Source: Acidobacteriota bacterium (GTDB lineage Bacteria > Acidobacteriota > Vicinamibacteria > Vicinamibacterales > Vicinamibacteraceae). From it: a DNA stretch of 64,000 nt. Below, one piece after another: positions 50,436 to 59,431 of the stretch (position 1 is the stretch's first letter; every line of letters starts with the position of its first letter). The position numbers were made by a program, and so were the translations under genes. The stretch spans positions 1 through 64,000 of the forward strand of contig JADLFL010000034.1 of the NCBI GenBank assembly GCA_020845575.1, written 5' to 3'. The notes under the pieces were generated by a model. The model was not told where the DNA came from and ran no database searches. It saw only the letters and a program-made list of their open reading frames with translations.

Positions 50436-52088
50436 TCAGCCTCGCTCGCCTTCCGCCAGCCAGCCCCGAACGAGCTTGGCCGCGCTCTCCGGTTCGCTGT
50501 TGGCGAGGTTCACCATCCGCCGCGTCAACACGGGCTGGCGGCGGTCGCCATCGTTGGGCGCCGCGTCGAGCTGCGCCTCGATCTCGCTCTCGATTTCCTC
50601 GATCGTGCGCGGCAACTGATGCGGCATGCCGATCGTGGCCTGCGAGCCTGTCGCCGTCGGCATGGTGAGCAGTCTCCCGAGCACGGGCCTCACGAACAGC
50701 AACAGGACCATCGTCACGATGAGTACGGCGGCAACGCCCTTGACCGCGCCACCACCCTGCTCACCCACGCGCTGCCACCACGTCGGCGGGGCCACAGGTT
50801 CCGCGACGGGGCTTTCGAACGTCACGTTCTCGACCGTGAGCTGGTCGCCACGCTCGGTGTCGATCCCGAGCGAGGCAGACACCAGGTTCTGCAGCTTCTG
50901 CATCGCGGCGGGGTCGCGCGGCTTGCGCCGCGTGCTCACCGCACCGTCCTGCCCCGCGCTCGTGACGTGCTCGTCGTCGACCAGAACCGCGACAGACACC
51001 TTCGCCACTTCCCCGCGTGGACGGATGGTGTGGGTCACCGTCTTGCCCACTTCGTAGTTGGCGACCTTGCTGCTGCGCGTGACACCGCGTGACGCCGACG
51101 CTGTCGCCACTGGTGTGGGAACCGGCGTGCCGTCCGGCCGCAGGGTGGCCGGCAGGTTCGCCTGCGAGCCCGCGATGCCGCCGACGTTGTCCGTGGTGCC
51201 GCCCTCCGTGGTGCTCTGCTCGCTGCGCAGGACGGTGGTCGGGTCGTACTCCTCGCGCGTCTGCTCCTGTGACGCGCCGTGCAGTTGCACGGACACGTTG
51301 GCGCGCACGCGCTCGACGCCCACCACGGGTTCGAGCAGGGCGACCACCTTCATCGCCATGTCGCGTTCGTACTTCTGCTGGCGCTCCAGATCGACGCCCG
51401 CCATCGCGCCATCGTCGTGTCCGCCGGCGCCACGCGCGAGCGAGCGGCCGTAGCTGTCGATGATGACGACCTGCTCGGGCCGCAGCCCCTCCACGCTCGC
51501 GGCGACGAGGTTGGTGATCGACGATGCCGCCTGCGGGGCGAGTCCGCGCGTGCCCTTCAGCGTGAGCGTGACCGACGCCTTGGCCGGCTGTTCCTTCGCG
51601 CCGAAGAGCGATTCCTTCTGCATCGCGATGTGGACGCGCGCCGCCTGGACTTCCGAGAGCGTGGAGATGGTGCGCGCCAGCTCGCCTTCGAGCGCCCGGC
51701 GGTAGTTCACGTGCTCGAGGAACTCCGTCTGGCCGAACGCCACCTTGTCGAAGATCTCGAACCCGATGCGGCCGCTCGTCGGCATTCCCTCGCCGGCGAA
51801 TCGCAGACGCAGGGTGTCGGTGCTCCCTGCCGGCACGAGTACCGTCCGTCCACCGTCCTGGAGCCGGTACGTGACGTTCTCGGCGGTGAGACGATCCACC
51901 ACGCGCGCGGCTTCCTCGCCATTCAGGTCGCTGAAGAGCACACGGTAGTCGGGACGATTCACGTACCAGGTCGTGCCGATCATCAGCGCCATCACGCCGA
52001 CGAACACGGCGGCGAGCGACACGAGTCTGGCAGTGCCGAGGGAGGCGTGGACAGCCTTGCCCCTCTCGACGAGGGCCTGCATCTGCAT
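50436..52088 (-). CDS. fliF: Flagellar MS-ring protein FliF
   Basis: A 550-residue FliF with two membrane helices (LVSLAAVFVGVMALMIGTTWYV near residue 30; VKGVAAVLIVTMVLLLFVRPVLG near 450). Between them are the ring-building motifs (YRVLFSDLNGEEAARVVDRL, GFEIFDKVAFGQTEFLEHVNYRRALEGELARTI in part). The C-terminal tail binds FliG. The ATG at 52088 was preferred over a longer frame that enters the fliE intergenic gap. Confidence 0.95.
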   Translation of the reverse strand: MQMQALVERGKAVHASLGTARLVSLAAVFVGVMALMIGTTWYVNRPDYRVLFSDLNGEEAARVVDRLTAENVTYRLQDGGRTVLVPAGSTDTLRLRFAGEGMPTSGRIGFEIFDKVAFGQTEFLEHVNYRRALEGELARTISTLSEVQAARVHIAMQKESLFGAKEQPAKASVTLTLKGTRGLAPQAASSITNLVAASVEGLRPEQVVIIDSYGRSLARGAGGHDDGAMAGVDLERQQKYERDMAMKVVALLEPVVGVERVRANVSVQLHGASQEQTREEYDPTTVLRSEQSTTEGGTTDNVGGIAGSQANLPATLRPDGTPVPTPVATASASRGVTRSSKVANYEVGKTVTHTIRPRGEVAKVSVAVLVDDEHVTSAGQDGAVSTRRKPRDPAAMQKLQNLVSASLGIDTERGDQLTVENVTFESPVAEPVAPPTWWQRVGEQGGGAVKGVAAVLIVTMVLLLFVRPVLGRLLTMPTATGSQATIGMPHQLPRTIEEIESEIEAQLDAAPNDGDRRQPVLTRRMVNLANSEPESAAKLVRGWLAEGERG

Positions 52089-52137
52089 GGGTAGAGCCAC
52101 GGCGGAGTCGAATCCTCGATGCGGTGGTGGGCGCGCC

Positions 52138-52458
52138 CTAGACGGGCATGCGCATGATTTCCTGGTACGCGCCAACCAGCTTGTTGCGCACCTGCACGCC
52201 GAACTGCAGCGTGAGGTCGGCCCGCTGGAGGGCGATCATCGCGTCGTGGACGTCGAGTTGACCGCGGAGCATGCCGGTGACGGCGCTGTTGGCGCTGTCG
52301 TGGCCTTCTTCGATCGTCGAGACGAGGCGCGCGAGCGAAGCGCCGAACCCCGACTCCCCGTCGCTTCCGGCCGCCGATGGCGTCGCGATGCCGCCCTTGG
52401 TCGCACCTGTCGTCGCGACGCCGGTGATGACCTTTGCTGTGATGGCGTCAACGGCCAT
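52138..52458 (-). CDS. fliE: Flagellar hook-basal body protein FliE
   Basis: A 106-residue FliE. The C-terminal helix LDVHDAMIALQRADLTLQFGVQVRNKLVGAYQEIMRMPV is diagnostic (quoted in part: HDAMIALQRADLTLQFGVQ). FliE joins the MS ring to the rod. It begins four bases after flgC. Confidence 0.93.
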   Translation of the reverse strand: MAVDAITAKVITGVATTGATKGGIATPSAAGSDGESGFGASLARLVSTIEEGHDSANSAVTGMLRGQLDVHDAMIALQRADLTLQFGVQVRNKLVGAYQEIMRMPV

Positions 52459-52461
52459 GGA

Positions 52462-52893
52462 CTAGCCCCGTCCCAGTTCGAGCGCCCGGCTGACCAGGTC
52501 GCGAATCAGGTTGATGGCCGTGAGATTGGCCTGGTAGGCGCGCGACGCGCCCACCATGTCCACCATCTCCTCGGCGGGATTGATGTTCGGCAGTTCCACG
52601 AACCCCTCCGCGTCCGCGTCTGGGTGCGACGGGTCGTACCGGCGGCGCGCGGCGGTCTGGTCCTCGACGATCGCCGCCACCTTGACGCCCGTCGCCGCCG
52701 CGGCCCCGAGGGCGGTGTCGAAGCTCTGGACCGTGTCGGTGGTCAACACCACGTCGCGCCGGCGATACGGCCGGCCGTCGGGGCCGCGAGACGACTCCGC
52801 GTTGGCGAGATTGGAGACCGCCACTTCGATCCGCGTCCGCTCCGCGGTCAGGGCGCTGGCGGCCACACTCACCGCTGTGTTCAGCGTGGACAT
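52462..52893 (-). CDS. flgC: Flagellar proximal rod protein FlgC
   Basis: A 143-residue FlgC. It has VAASALTAERTRIEVAVSNLANAES near the start and NPAEEMVDMVGASRAYQANLTAI near the end, the rod-protein pair of helices. It starts 12 bases after flgB. Confidence 0.94.
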   Translation of the reverse strand: MSTLNTAVSVAASALTAERTRIEVAVSNLANAESSRGPDGRPYRRRDVVLTTDTVQSFDTALGAAAATGVKVAAIVEDQTAARRRYDPSHPDADAEGFVELPNINPAEEMVDMVGASRAYQANLTAINLIRDLVSRALELGRG

Positions 52894-52904
52894 GAGGCTC
52901 TTCC

Positions 52905-53312
52905 CTACCGCGACTCGTTGATGGCGTAGCGCACGAGCCGGAACTTGGCGGCCAGCGCCGTCTGGGCACGGGCGAACTCGCCGGCCGAGCGCGTCATGTT
53001 GAGCAGTTCACGGTCGACCTGGACGGTATTGCCGTCGCGCCGGGCCGCAGCCCCGTCCGTTTCACGCGTGCCGTGACCGCCAATCGCATCGGGCGTCGTC
53101 GCGATGTGCCGGCTGTTGGTCACGGCAAGACCGCCCCCCTGCACCTGGGCATCGAGGGCGGTGTCGAAATCGACCTCCCGCGCCTTGTACCCGGGCGTGT
53201 TGAGGTTGGCCAGGTTGCTCGACGACACCACCTGCCTGGCAGCAGCCAGGCTGAGGGTCCGTCGCAACTCGCTCATCGTCTGGGCGTCGGAGGTGATGGG
53301 AGAGATCGGCAT
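52905..53312 (-). CDS. flgB: Flagellar proximal rod protein FlgB
   Basis: A 135-residue FlgB with LRRTLSLAAARQVVSSSNLANLNTPGYKAREVDF (in part) near the start and DRELLNMTRSAGEFARAQTAL near the end. It is the first gene of the long flagellar operon. A clear sigma-54 promoter lies 70 bases upstream. Confidence 0.94.
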   Translation of the reverse strand: MPISPITSDAQTMSELRRTLSLAAARQVVSSSNLANLNTPGYKAREVDFDTALDAQVQGGGLAVTNSRHIATTPDAIGGHGTRETDGAAARRDGNTVQVDRELLNMTRSAGEFARAQTALAAKFRLVRYAINESR

Positions 53313-53382
53313 GGCGTCGTTGACGATTCATGTGACGCCGCCGTGTGCCGATTACCGGTTCGGTGGCGTCTGCCAGTGCCTG

Positions 53383-53398
53383 AGCAAGAAGGACGCCA
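53383..53398 (-). promoter_or_regulatory. Sigma-54 promoter of the flgB operon
   Basis: On the minus strand TGGCGTCCTTCTTGCT keeps TGGC, GG-N10-GC and TTGCT. It lies in the 185-base gap between the response regulator and flgB, 70 bases before the flgB ATG, and would drive the main flagellar operon. The divergent NtrC-type activator gene starts less than 1 kb away. Confidence 0.8.
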
Positions 53399-53497
53399 GC
53401 CGGCTGATACGCGTGTTCGCTGAGAAAATCGCGGAAGCGGGGATGCGCGCGTGTGACGGCGCACCGGAGGGATTGTCGGGAGTCCGACGATCGCCGA

Positions 53498-54025
53498 TCA
53501 GTGCCTGGCGCGGAGGGCGGCTTCGATCCGGCCCAGACGCGTCTCGATGCCTTCGAGTCGCAGCAACAGGGCCTGCCGCAGGTCGACCGCGTCCTTCTGG
53601 GAGACGGCCTTGCTCAGGCGTCGATTCTCCGCGTGCAGGCCTTCGATCGCGTGAATGCGCTGCAACACGACATCGATCTGGCCGAGAGAAAACGGCTTGG
53701 TGAGATAGTCATACGCGCCGAGTCGCACGGCCTGAATCGCTGAATCGAGCGAGGCGAACCCGGTGACGATCACCACATACGCGTCGGGGTTTCGCGTCCG
53801 CGCTTCCTGGAGCACCGCCAGACCGTCGGCGCCAGGCAAGTGGAGATCCGTAATCACCAGGGAGAACCGGCCGGCATCGCGCTCGAGGGCGCGAAGCGCC
53901 GCAGGGCCATCGGCGGCACCGACAACTTCGTAATCGCGTGCACGGAAATACTCCGAGAGGAGCTCACGGATATCTCCCTCGTCCTCGACGACCAGCACTG
54001 CCCGCCGTTCCTGCCCCAGCGCCAC
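53498..54025 (-). CDS. Response regulator with coiled-coil tail
   Basis: A 175-residue protein starting at GTG. Residues 8-125 are a receiver domain (VLVVEDEGDIRELLSEYF, Asp in LVITDLHLPGADGL, Lys in YLTKPFSLGQ). The remainder is a coiled coil (LRLEGIETRLGRIEAALRARH) without a DNA-binding domain. It lies between flgB and the NtrC-type activator. It probably takes part in the phosphorelay that controls flagellar genes; its partner is unknown. Confidence 0.85.
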   Translation of the reverse strand: MALGQERRAVLVVEDEGDIRELLSEYFRARDYEVVGAADGPAALRALERDAGRFSLVITDLHLPGADGLAVLQEARTRNPDAYVVIVTGFASLDSAIQAVRLGAYDYLTKPFSLGQIDVVLQRIHAIEGLHAENRRLSKAVSQKDAVDLRQALLLRLEGIETRLGRIEAALRARH

Positions 54026-54106
54026 GCGTTCTCCTCGTTCGACAGCATCCTACTTGAAGCACTGCCCTGACGACTCATCGACCGACGCGGCGCGATCATA
54101 AAGTCC

Positions 54107-54150
54107 AGGTGTCGGACGACCGACAATCGTGTTTGACATGTACGACACCT
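54107..54150. promoter_or_regulatory. Nested inverted repeats in the divergent regulator gap
   Basis: Between the response regulator and the activator gene, AGGTGTCG (54107-54114) pairs with CGACACCT (54143-54150). Inside lies a second perfect repeat, TGTCGG-ACGA-CCGACA (54110-54125). The layout suggests an operator for a dimeric regulator; a hairpin in the activator leader is also possible. No T-run follows. Confidence 0.5.
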
Positions 54151-54244
54151 CGGTTCGATACTTCGTCTCTCGACAGTCCGCGAGACGCTCCCTGCCGCAA
54201 CTGTCGTCGCCGCGCGTGTTGGCGTCTTCCGCCCGGAGGCCTCA

Positions 54245-55660
54245 GTGAGCACTCGTCCGCAGCCGTCCGTCCTCGTGGTCGAAGACGAAGCCGAGCTTCG
54301 CCAGACCATCGCAGAGTCGCTCACCGAGCAGGGGTTCATCGTCGCCCAGAGCCCAGACGGCGCCGATGCGCTCGAGCGGCTCAAGGGCTTCGCGTACGAC
54401 GCCATCGTCATCGACCTCCGACTGCCCGACGCCGACGGTCTGGACGTGCTCGACGCCGCCGTCTCCCGCTACCCCGATATCCTGCCCGTGATGGTCACCG
54501 GATTCGGTGGAGTCACCGAGGCGGTGTCGGCCATGCGCCGCGGGGCCATCGACTTCCTGATCAAGCCGTTCCAGTTGTCCCAGCTCGCCCGCGTCCTGGC
54601 CACCGCGCTCGAACAGCGCCGACTGCGCGAGGAGAACGCGGATCTGCGCGCCCAGTTGCGCGATCGCTACAGGTTCGACAGTGTCATCGGCCACAGCTCG
54701 GCGATGCGGCAGGTCTTCTCCACGCTCGAGCTCGTGGCACCCATGAACAGCACGGTCCTCATCCAGGGTGAGACGGGGACCGGCAAGGAACTCATCGCGC
54801 GGACGATCCACCACAACAGTCCGCGGGCGGACCAGCGCTTCGTTGCGTTCAACGCGGCAGCGATTCCCGAGCCGCTGGCCGAGGCCGAGCTCTTCGGTCA
54901 CGCCAAAGGTGCGTTCACGGGAGCGGTGCAGGCCCGGATTGGCCGTTTCGAGCTCGCGCATCGCGGCACGCTGTTCATCGACGAAGTCGCGCTGATGACG
55001 CTACCGATGCAGGCCAAGCTGCTGCGTGCGCTGCAGGAGAAGGAAATCGAGCGCGTCGGCGAGAGCCGGTCGATCAAGTTCGACGCCCGGATCGTCGCGG
55101 CGAGCAATCTCGACCTCAAGAAGATGGTGAAGGACGGGACGTTCCGCGAGGACCTGTACTACCGGCTGCACGTCATCCCCATCACCCTGCCGCCCCTGCG
55201 CGACAGGAAGGAAGACATTCCGCTGCTGGCTCGCCACTTCGTGCAGAAGTCCTGCCGCAACAACAACCTGCCGCCGCGCACCCTCACGCAGGACGCGATG
55301 CGGGCGCTCATGAACTACAGCTGGCCGGGCAACATCCGCCAACTGGAGAACGCCGTCGAGCACGCGGTGGCGATGACCGGGCAGGATTCGGAGGTTCAGG
55401 CGCGCGCGCTGCCCGAGGATGTCTCCGCCCCGGCCGCGTCCCTGATGATGCCGAGCGTGGCGATTCCCGATGAGGGCATCAACTTCACGCAGGTCGTGTC
55501 GCAGCTCGAACGCGAACTCATCGTGCGCTGCCTCGAGAAGACCGGTGGCAACAAGCGCCAGGCCGCTCGCCTGCTTCAGCTCAGTCGCACCACGCTCATC
55601 GACAAGCTGAATCGTCTGAACGTCGCCACGCCGGCCGAAGACGTCTCTGCCACGGCGTAG
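54245..55660 (+). CDS. NtrC-type sigma-54 activator (FlrC/FleR-like)
   Basis: A 471-residue protein starting at GTG. The receiver covers 8-120 (Asp57 in VIDLRLPDADG, Lys108). The AAA+ domain covers about 145-375: Walker A GETGTGKE at 175-182, GAFTGA at 222-227 (the sigma-54 contact), Walker B GTLFIDEV at 241-248. A Fis-type helix-turn-helix ends the protein (GGNKRQAARLLQLSRTTLIDKL). All residues for sigma-54 activation are present. It is the likely activator of the four sigma-54 promoters listed here, with the kinase at 55664 as its probable partner. Confidence 0.93.
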   Translation: MSTRPQPSVLVVEDEAELRQTIAESLTEQGFIVAQSPDGADALERLKGFAYDAIVIDLRLPDADGLDVLDAAVSRYPDILPVMVTGFGGVTEAVSAMRRGAIDFLIKPFQLSQLARVLATALEQRRLREENADLRAQLRDRYRFDSVIGHSSAMRQVFSTLELVAPMNSTVLIQGETGTGKELIARTIHHNSPRADQRFVAFNAAAIPEPLAEAELFGHAKGAFTGAVQARIGRFELAHRGTLFIDEVALMTLPMQAKLLRALQEKEIERVGESRSIKFDARIVAASNLDLKKMVKDGTFREDLYYRLHVIPITLPPLRDRKEDIPLLARHFVQKSCRNNNLPPRTLTQDAMRALMNYSWPGNIRQLENAVEHAVAMTGQDSEVQARALPEDVSAPAASLMMPSVAIPDEGINFTQVVSQLERELIVRCLEKTGGNKRQAARLLQLSRTTLIDKLNRLNVATPAEDVSATA

Positions 55661-55663
55661 CCG

Positions 55664-56401
55664 TCAGCGGGCGGGAACGCGAAGTTCGGCGACGTTCGGG
55701 CTCACGAATCGCAGACTGCCGCCATTGACGTGCGCGAGTGCGCGCGCGGCCGTCAATCCGAGGCCGACCGCGCCGTCCCGCGTGGTCATGAACGGGCGGA
55801 AATACTCCTCATGACGTGACAGGTCGATCCCTGCCCCCGTGTCGGCGACGGTGAGCACCAGCAGGTCGCCGTGACGTCCGTAGGCAATGCGGACAGTGGG
55901 TTCGGGCCGTCCGCTCACCGCCTGCTCGGCGTTCAACACCAGATTGACCAGCACCTGCTCGAAATGCTGCGAGTCCATGCGCGCCGTGGCCGCATCCTCG
56001 GTGGTCGGCTCGACGTGGACCGCCACACGAGCCCGGGCCAGGTGATACCGCCGGAGATTCAGCGCGCGCTCGATGCTCTTGGGCACGTCGGTTGCCGGTG
56101 AGGCCTCATCGCGCCGCGCGTAGTTCATCAGCTCCCGCAACAGGCCGGAACACCGCACGGCCTGCCCGTGAATCCGCTGCAGCTTGTGGGCCACATCGTC
56201 CGAGATGCCCGGTCGCGACGCGATGATCTCGCCGAGACCGCCGATCACCTGAAGCGCGTTGTTGATCTCGTGCGTCACATTGGGCAGCACGACTTCCAAC
56301 GTGATCAGCCGGTTGGCAAGGACGATGTCTGCGGGGCTCAGGTCGCGAGCGGGAGAACCCGGCCCTTCGCGGGCCAGGGACGGCGGATCGGAAGTGGACA
56401 C
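55664..56401 (-). CDS. NtrB-like histidine kinase
   Basis: A 245-residue soluble kinase starting at GTG. It lacks sensor and membrane parts. The H-box reads VLPNVTHEINNALQVIGGLGEI (about residue 40), then the N-box VLNAEQAVS, VADTGAGIDL (G1) and GLGLTAARALAHVNGG (G2). The form resembles FlrB/FleS and NtrB catalytic cores. It converges on the NtrC-type activator with a three-base gap, which suggests they form a pair. Confidence 0.9.
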   Translation of the reverse strand: MSTSDPPSLAREGPGSPARDLSPADIVLANRLITLEVVLPNVTHEINNALQVIGGLGEIIASRPGISDDVAHKLQRIHGQAVRCSGLLRELMNYARRDEASPATDVPKSIERALNLRRYHLARARVAVHVEPTTEDAATARMDSQHFEQVLVNLVLNAEQAVSGRPEPTVRIAYGRHGDLLVLTVADTGAGIDLSRHEEYFRPFMTTRDGAVGLGLTAARALAHVNGGSLRFVSPNVAELRVPAR

Positions 56402-56714
56402 AACGCTCCTTGTCGGCCGCCCATACTACCTCAAGCCGCAGCCCGGCGAGCCGATTGGATGTGGTCAGCACCGAACCCGTGCTCGCCACGCGCGTGCCGG
56501 GCATGGCGAATTCCGCGCTGTACGCGCGATGGTGCCGACGATGCGCCAGACCTGCATGCCGCAGCCGTCTGCGACGCCACCAGTCTCCCGAGTCACAGGT
56601 ACGGATTCGGCTGCACGGCGGCTGGCGACCGCGTGCTTGACGACGGTGTCTGCCCCTATCTGGACCTTGATGACGCCTGGTTCGAGACGACGGACGTGAT
56701 GGCGCCTGCCGTGT
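56402..56714. other. 313-base gap without a recognised gene
   Basis: Open frames here (up to about 75 codons on the plus strand) show Arg/Cys-rich, non-coding-like translations. I see no promoter consensus for sigma-28 or sigma-54 and no hairpin with a T-run. Confidence 0.5.
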
Positions 56715-58448
56715 TCAGCGCGGCACGTCAGAGCCTCGGCCAGACGGGCGATCCCCGAGAACCTGTCTGACCTTCGCGAGCAGACCTTCGAGCGTGAAGG
56801 GCTTCTGCAGGAAGCTCGCGCCGTTGTCGAGCATGCGACGATCGCCGATGGCCTCGTCGGCGTATCCCGATACGAAGATCACCTTCAGGTCGGGCCGCTG
56901 CTGCAGGAGGCGCTTGGCCAGCGCCGGTCCGCCCATGGTCGGCATCACGACATCGGCGATCAGCAGGTCGATTGTCGGCAACGTCTCGGCCACCGCCAGC
57001 GCCTGCTGCCCATCGTCGGCCGAATGCACGATGTAGTCGTGGCCGGCGAGCCATTCGTGAATCAACTCACGCACGCCGACCTCGTCCTCGACGAGCAGCA
57101 GCGTCGTCTGCGACGGTGGCAGAACGGGTGGATCGGCAGGGGCCGCGGCAATGACGCCAGCCTCTGCCTGAGTCACGGGCTCTGCGTCGAACAAGGGCAG
57201 CAACTGCTCGTCGGCGCGCGGCAGGTAGATCCTGATGCGCGTACCGGCGCCGAGCTCACTGTCCACCCAGATGTAGCCGCCGCTCTGCTTGACGATGCCG
57301 TACACCATCGACAGCCCGAGCCCGGTGCCCTGACCGGGTGGCTTGGTGGTGAAGAACGGCTCGAACGCGCGGGCCTTGGTCTCGGCGTTCATGCCGGTGC
57401 CCGTATCGGTCACGGCCACCAGCACGTAGGGGCCCGCAACCACGAAGAACGGCTCGCCGTCCACCGAGCGGGTCAACTCGACGTTGGCCGTCTCGATGGT
57501 GAGCAGGCCGCCATCACGCATGGCATCACGCGCGTTGACGGCCAGGTTCATGAGCACCTGCTCGAGCTGGACCGGATCGGCCTTGACGGGCCAGAGATCA
57601 TCGGCCAGATACGTCCGCAACTCGACGTCCTCGCCGATCAGGCGTCCGAGCAACTGCTCCACGTGGAGCACCACGTGGTTGACGTCCAGCAGTGACGGCT
57701 GCAACACCTGCTGGCGGCTGAACGCGAGCAGTTGTCGCGTGAGAGCCGCCGCCCGATCGCCGGCCTTGTGGATCTCCTCCGCGTTGCGGCGCAGCGGATC
57801 GTCCTTGGGAATCTCTCGCAGCAGGATTTCCGTGTACCCGCCGATCGCCTGCACGAGGTTGTTGAAGTCGTGCGCGATGCCGCCGGCCAGCCGGCCGATG
57901 GCCTCCATCTTCTGCACGCTCTGGAGGCGGATCTGGCTCTGGAGGAGCCCCTCTTCGGTGACCTGCCTGAGGATCGCCGTGGCCAGGATGTTGCCGAGCG
58001 CCTGGAGGAACGTCAGGTGTTCAGTGCTGGGGAGCCCGTCAGTGAGGTTCAGGACGGCGATCACTCCGAGGGGGTGGCCGATGCCGTCGAGGCGCACGCA
58101 CGCCATCGACTCGACGCCGTGATCGCGCAGCACGGCCGGCAGGCCGAACTCCGGGTGCGAGGGCAACGCGTCGACCAGCCGCGTGGGTTGCTGAAGGATG
58201 TACCTGCCGAACGAACCAGGCCCCGTGCTGAGCGACATCCTGTTGATGACGCCAGCCCGCCAGCCGACGCCGGCGCGCATCAGCAGCGCATCGCCACCCG
58301 GAGAACGTTCGAAGAAGACCGCGTGCTCGGCCTGCGTGACCTCGCGCGCCGCGCGCATGCCCGCCTCGAGCAGGTCGCTCAGGGGCGCGGACGACAACGC
58401 GCGTGCCCCGAGATCGGCAACCGTCTGGAGCGCACGCGCGGGATTCAC
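56715..58448 (-). CDS. GAF-domain hybrid histidine kinase
   Basis: A 577-residue protein starting at GTG. Residues about 15-165 are a GAF domain (AEHAVFFERSPGGDALLMRAG). The kinase core follows: His193 in GGIAHDFNNLVQAIGG, Asn306 in MNLAVNARDAM, G1 VTDTGTGMN and G2 GQGTGLGLSMVYGIV. A receiver covers 445-565, with Asp499 in LLIADVVMPT and Lys549. There is no membrane segment, so it senses a cytoplasmic signal. It starts five bases after the TPR gene. Its target is unknown. Confidence 0.9.
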   Translation of the reverse strand: MNPARALQTVADLGARALSSAPLSDLLEAGMRAAREVTQAEHAVFFERSPGGDALLMRAGVGWRAGVINRMSLSTGPGSFGRYILQQPTRLVDALPSHPEFGLPAVLRDHGVESMACVRLDGIGHPLGVIAVLNLTDGLPSTEHLTFLQALGNILATAILRQVTEEGLLQSQIRLQSVQKMEAIGRLAGGIAHDFNNLVQAIGGYTEILLREIPKDDPLRRNAEEIHKAGDRAAALTRQLLAFSRQQVLQPSLLDVNHVVLHVEQLLGRLIGEDVELRTYLADDLWPVKADPVQLEQVLMNLAVNARDAMRDGGLLTIETANVELTRSVDGEPFFVVAGPYVLVAVTDTGTGMNAETKARAFEPFFTTKPPGQGTGLGLSMVYGIVKQSGGYIWVDSELGAGTRIRIYLPRADEQLLPLFDAEPVTQAEAGVIAAAPADPPVLPPSQTTLLLVEDEVGVRELIHEWLAGHDYIVHSADDGQQALAVAETLPTIDLLIADVVMPTMGGPALAKRLLQQRPDLKVIFVSGYADEAIGDRRMLDNGASFLQKPFTLEGLLAKVRQVLGDRPSGRGSDVPR

Positions 58449-58452
58449 GGGA

Positions 58453-59202
58453 TCAGGAGGCCTTTGACGTCGTGGCCTGCAGCGCCTCGACGCGCTGGCG
58501 CGCGTCGGCGGCGTAGGGACTCTGTGGGAACTCGTCGACCACGCGCTGGAGCGTCTGAGCGGCCTCCGCCGCACGACCAGCGGCCTGATAGGCATCGGCG
58601 AGCTGGACCAGTACGGCGTCTGTCGGCAGCGGGCCGTCGCGGCGCTGCGAGAGTTCCTGCAGCAGGGCGATCGCAGGATCGAACTGCTGCTGGCGCACCT
58701 GCATGCTGGCGAGTCCGAGGGCGGCCATCCGTCCGAGCAACGTCGGGGCCCCTGCCTGATCACGCACCTGCGTGAAGGCCGTGGCCGCCTCCTGCGGACG
58801 GTCGGTCTCCGCGTAGAGCGACGCCGCGTAGTAGCGGGCCCGCAGCCCGGCGTCGGTGCGCGCGTACGCGTCGGCGGTGGCAAGCAGTTGCTTCAGGGCA
58901 GCGTCGGCACGCGCGAGGGCTGTCGGATACGTCTCGGTCGACGGCGGCGCCGCGGCCGTCAGGTCGATCGCGCTGCCGAGCGGGGCACTCATGACCTCGA
59001 GCGCGGCGGCCAGCTGCGTCTGCGCCCGCTCTTCGGTCCTGGCCGTGAAGGCCCGATACCCGAAGAATCCCCCTACGAGCAGCAGGACGGCGACCGTCCC
59101 CAGCGCGATGGTGCGCCCGTGCTCGGCCAGGAGCACACCCAGCGTCCCCAGGGCGTCTGCCGCTTCGTTGTGCTTCAAGAACTCACGTTCAGCTTTGTCC
59201 AT
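58453..59202 (-). CDS. YfgM-like TPR membrane protein
   Basis: A 249-residue protein with a short cytoplasmic head, one membrane helix (TIALGTVAVLLLVGGFFGYRAF, about 31-52) and a TPR domain at about 85-245 (RYYAASLYAETDRPQEAATAF, LADAYQAAGRAAEAAQTLQRVVDEFPQSPYAADA in part). The layout matches YfgM/ancillary SecYEG proteins and similar tetratricopeptide proteins. It ends five bases before the hybrid kinase start. A tRNA gene lies 40 bases upstream. Confidence 0.85.
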   Translation of the reverse strand: MDKAEREFLKHNEAADALGTLGVLLAEHGRTIALGTVAVLLLVGGFFGYRAFTARTEERAQTQLAAALEVMSAPLGSAIDLTAAAPPSTETYPTALARADAALKQLLATADAYARTDAGLRARYYAASLYAETDRPQEAATAFTQVRDQAGAPTLLGRMAALGLASMQVRQQQFDPAIALLQELSQRRDGPLPTDAVLVQLADAYQAAGRAAEAAQTLQRVVDEFPQSPYAADARQRVEALQATTSKAS

Positions 59203-59240
59203 GGCATTGTCCGGCCCCGGGGCTCCCCCGCTGGGACCGA

Positions 59241-59317
59241 TGGTGAGCGTGCCCGGAGTCGAACCGGGGACCTGCCGCTTAGGAGGCGGCCGCTCTATCC
59301 ATCTGAGCTACACGCTC
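59241..59317 (-). tRNA. tRNA-Arg(CCT)
   Basis: A 77-base cloverleaf on the minus strand: acceptor GAGCGTG pairs with CACGCTC, D-loop TAGCTCAGATGGATAGAGC, anticodon arm GCCGC-CTCCTAA-GCGGC with anticodon CCT, and T-loop GGTTCGACTCC. The 3' CCA is encoded. Anticodon CCT reads AGG, a rare arginine codon in GC-rich genomes. Confidence 0.95.
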
Positions 59318-59431
59318 ACGCGCCGCAACCAGGGTGCCCATCCCTCTGATGGACCTCCGTGCTGCAGGAGCATCCGCCATGATGCACCGTGGCACCACGC
59401 CGGAGCAAGGCATCACTGACCAGACGGTCGG

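Noticed and set aside
56259..56699. 146-codon plus-strand frame over the kinase start and the following gap
   Set aside because: The translation is Arg/Pro/Thr-rich without motifs, overlaps a real kinase gene antisense and has no ribosome-binding site.
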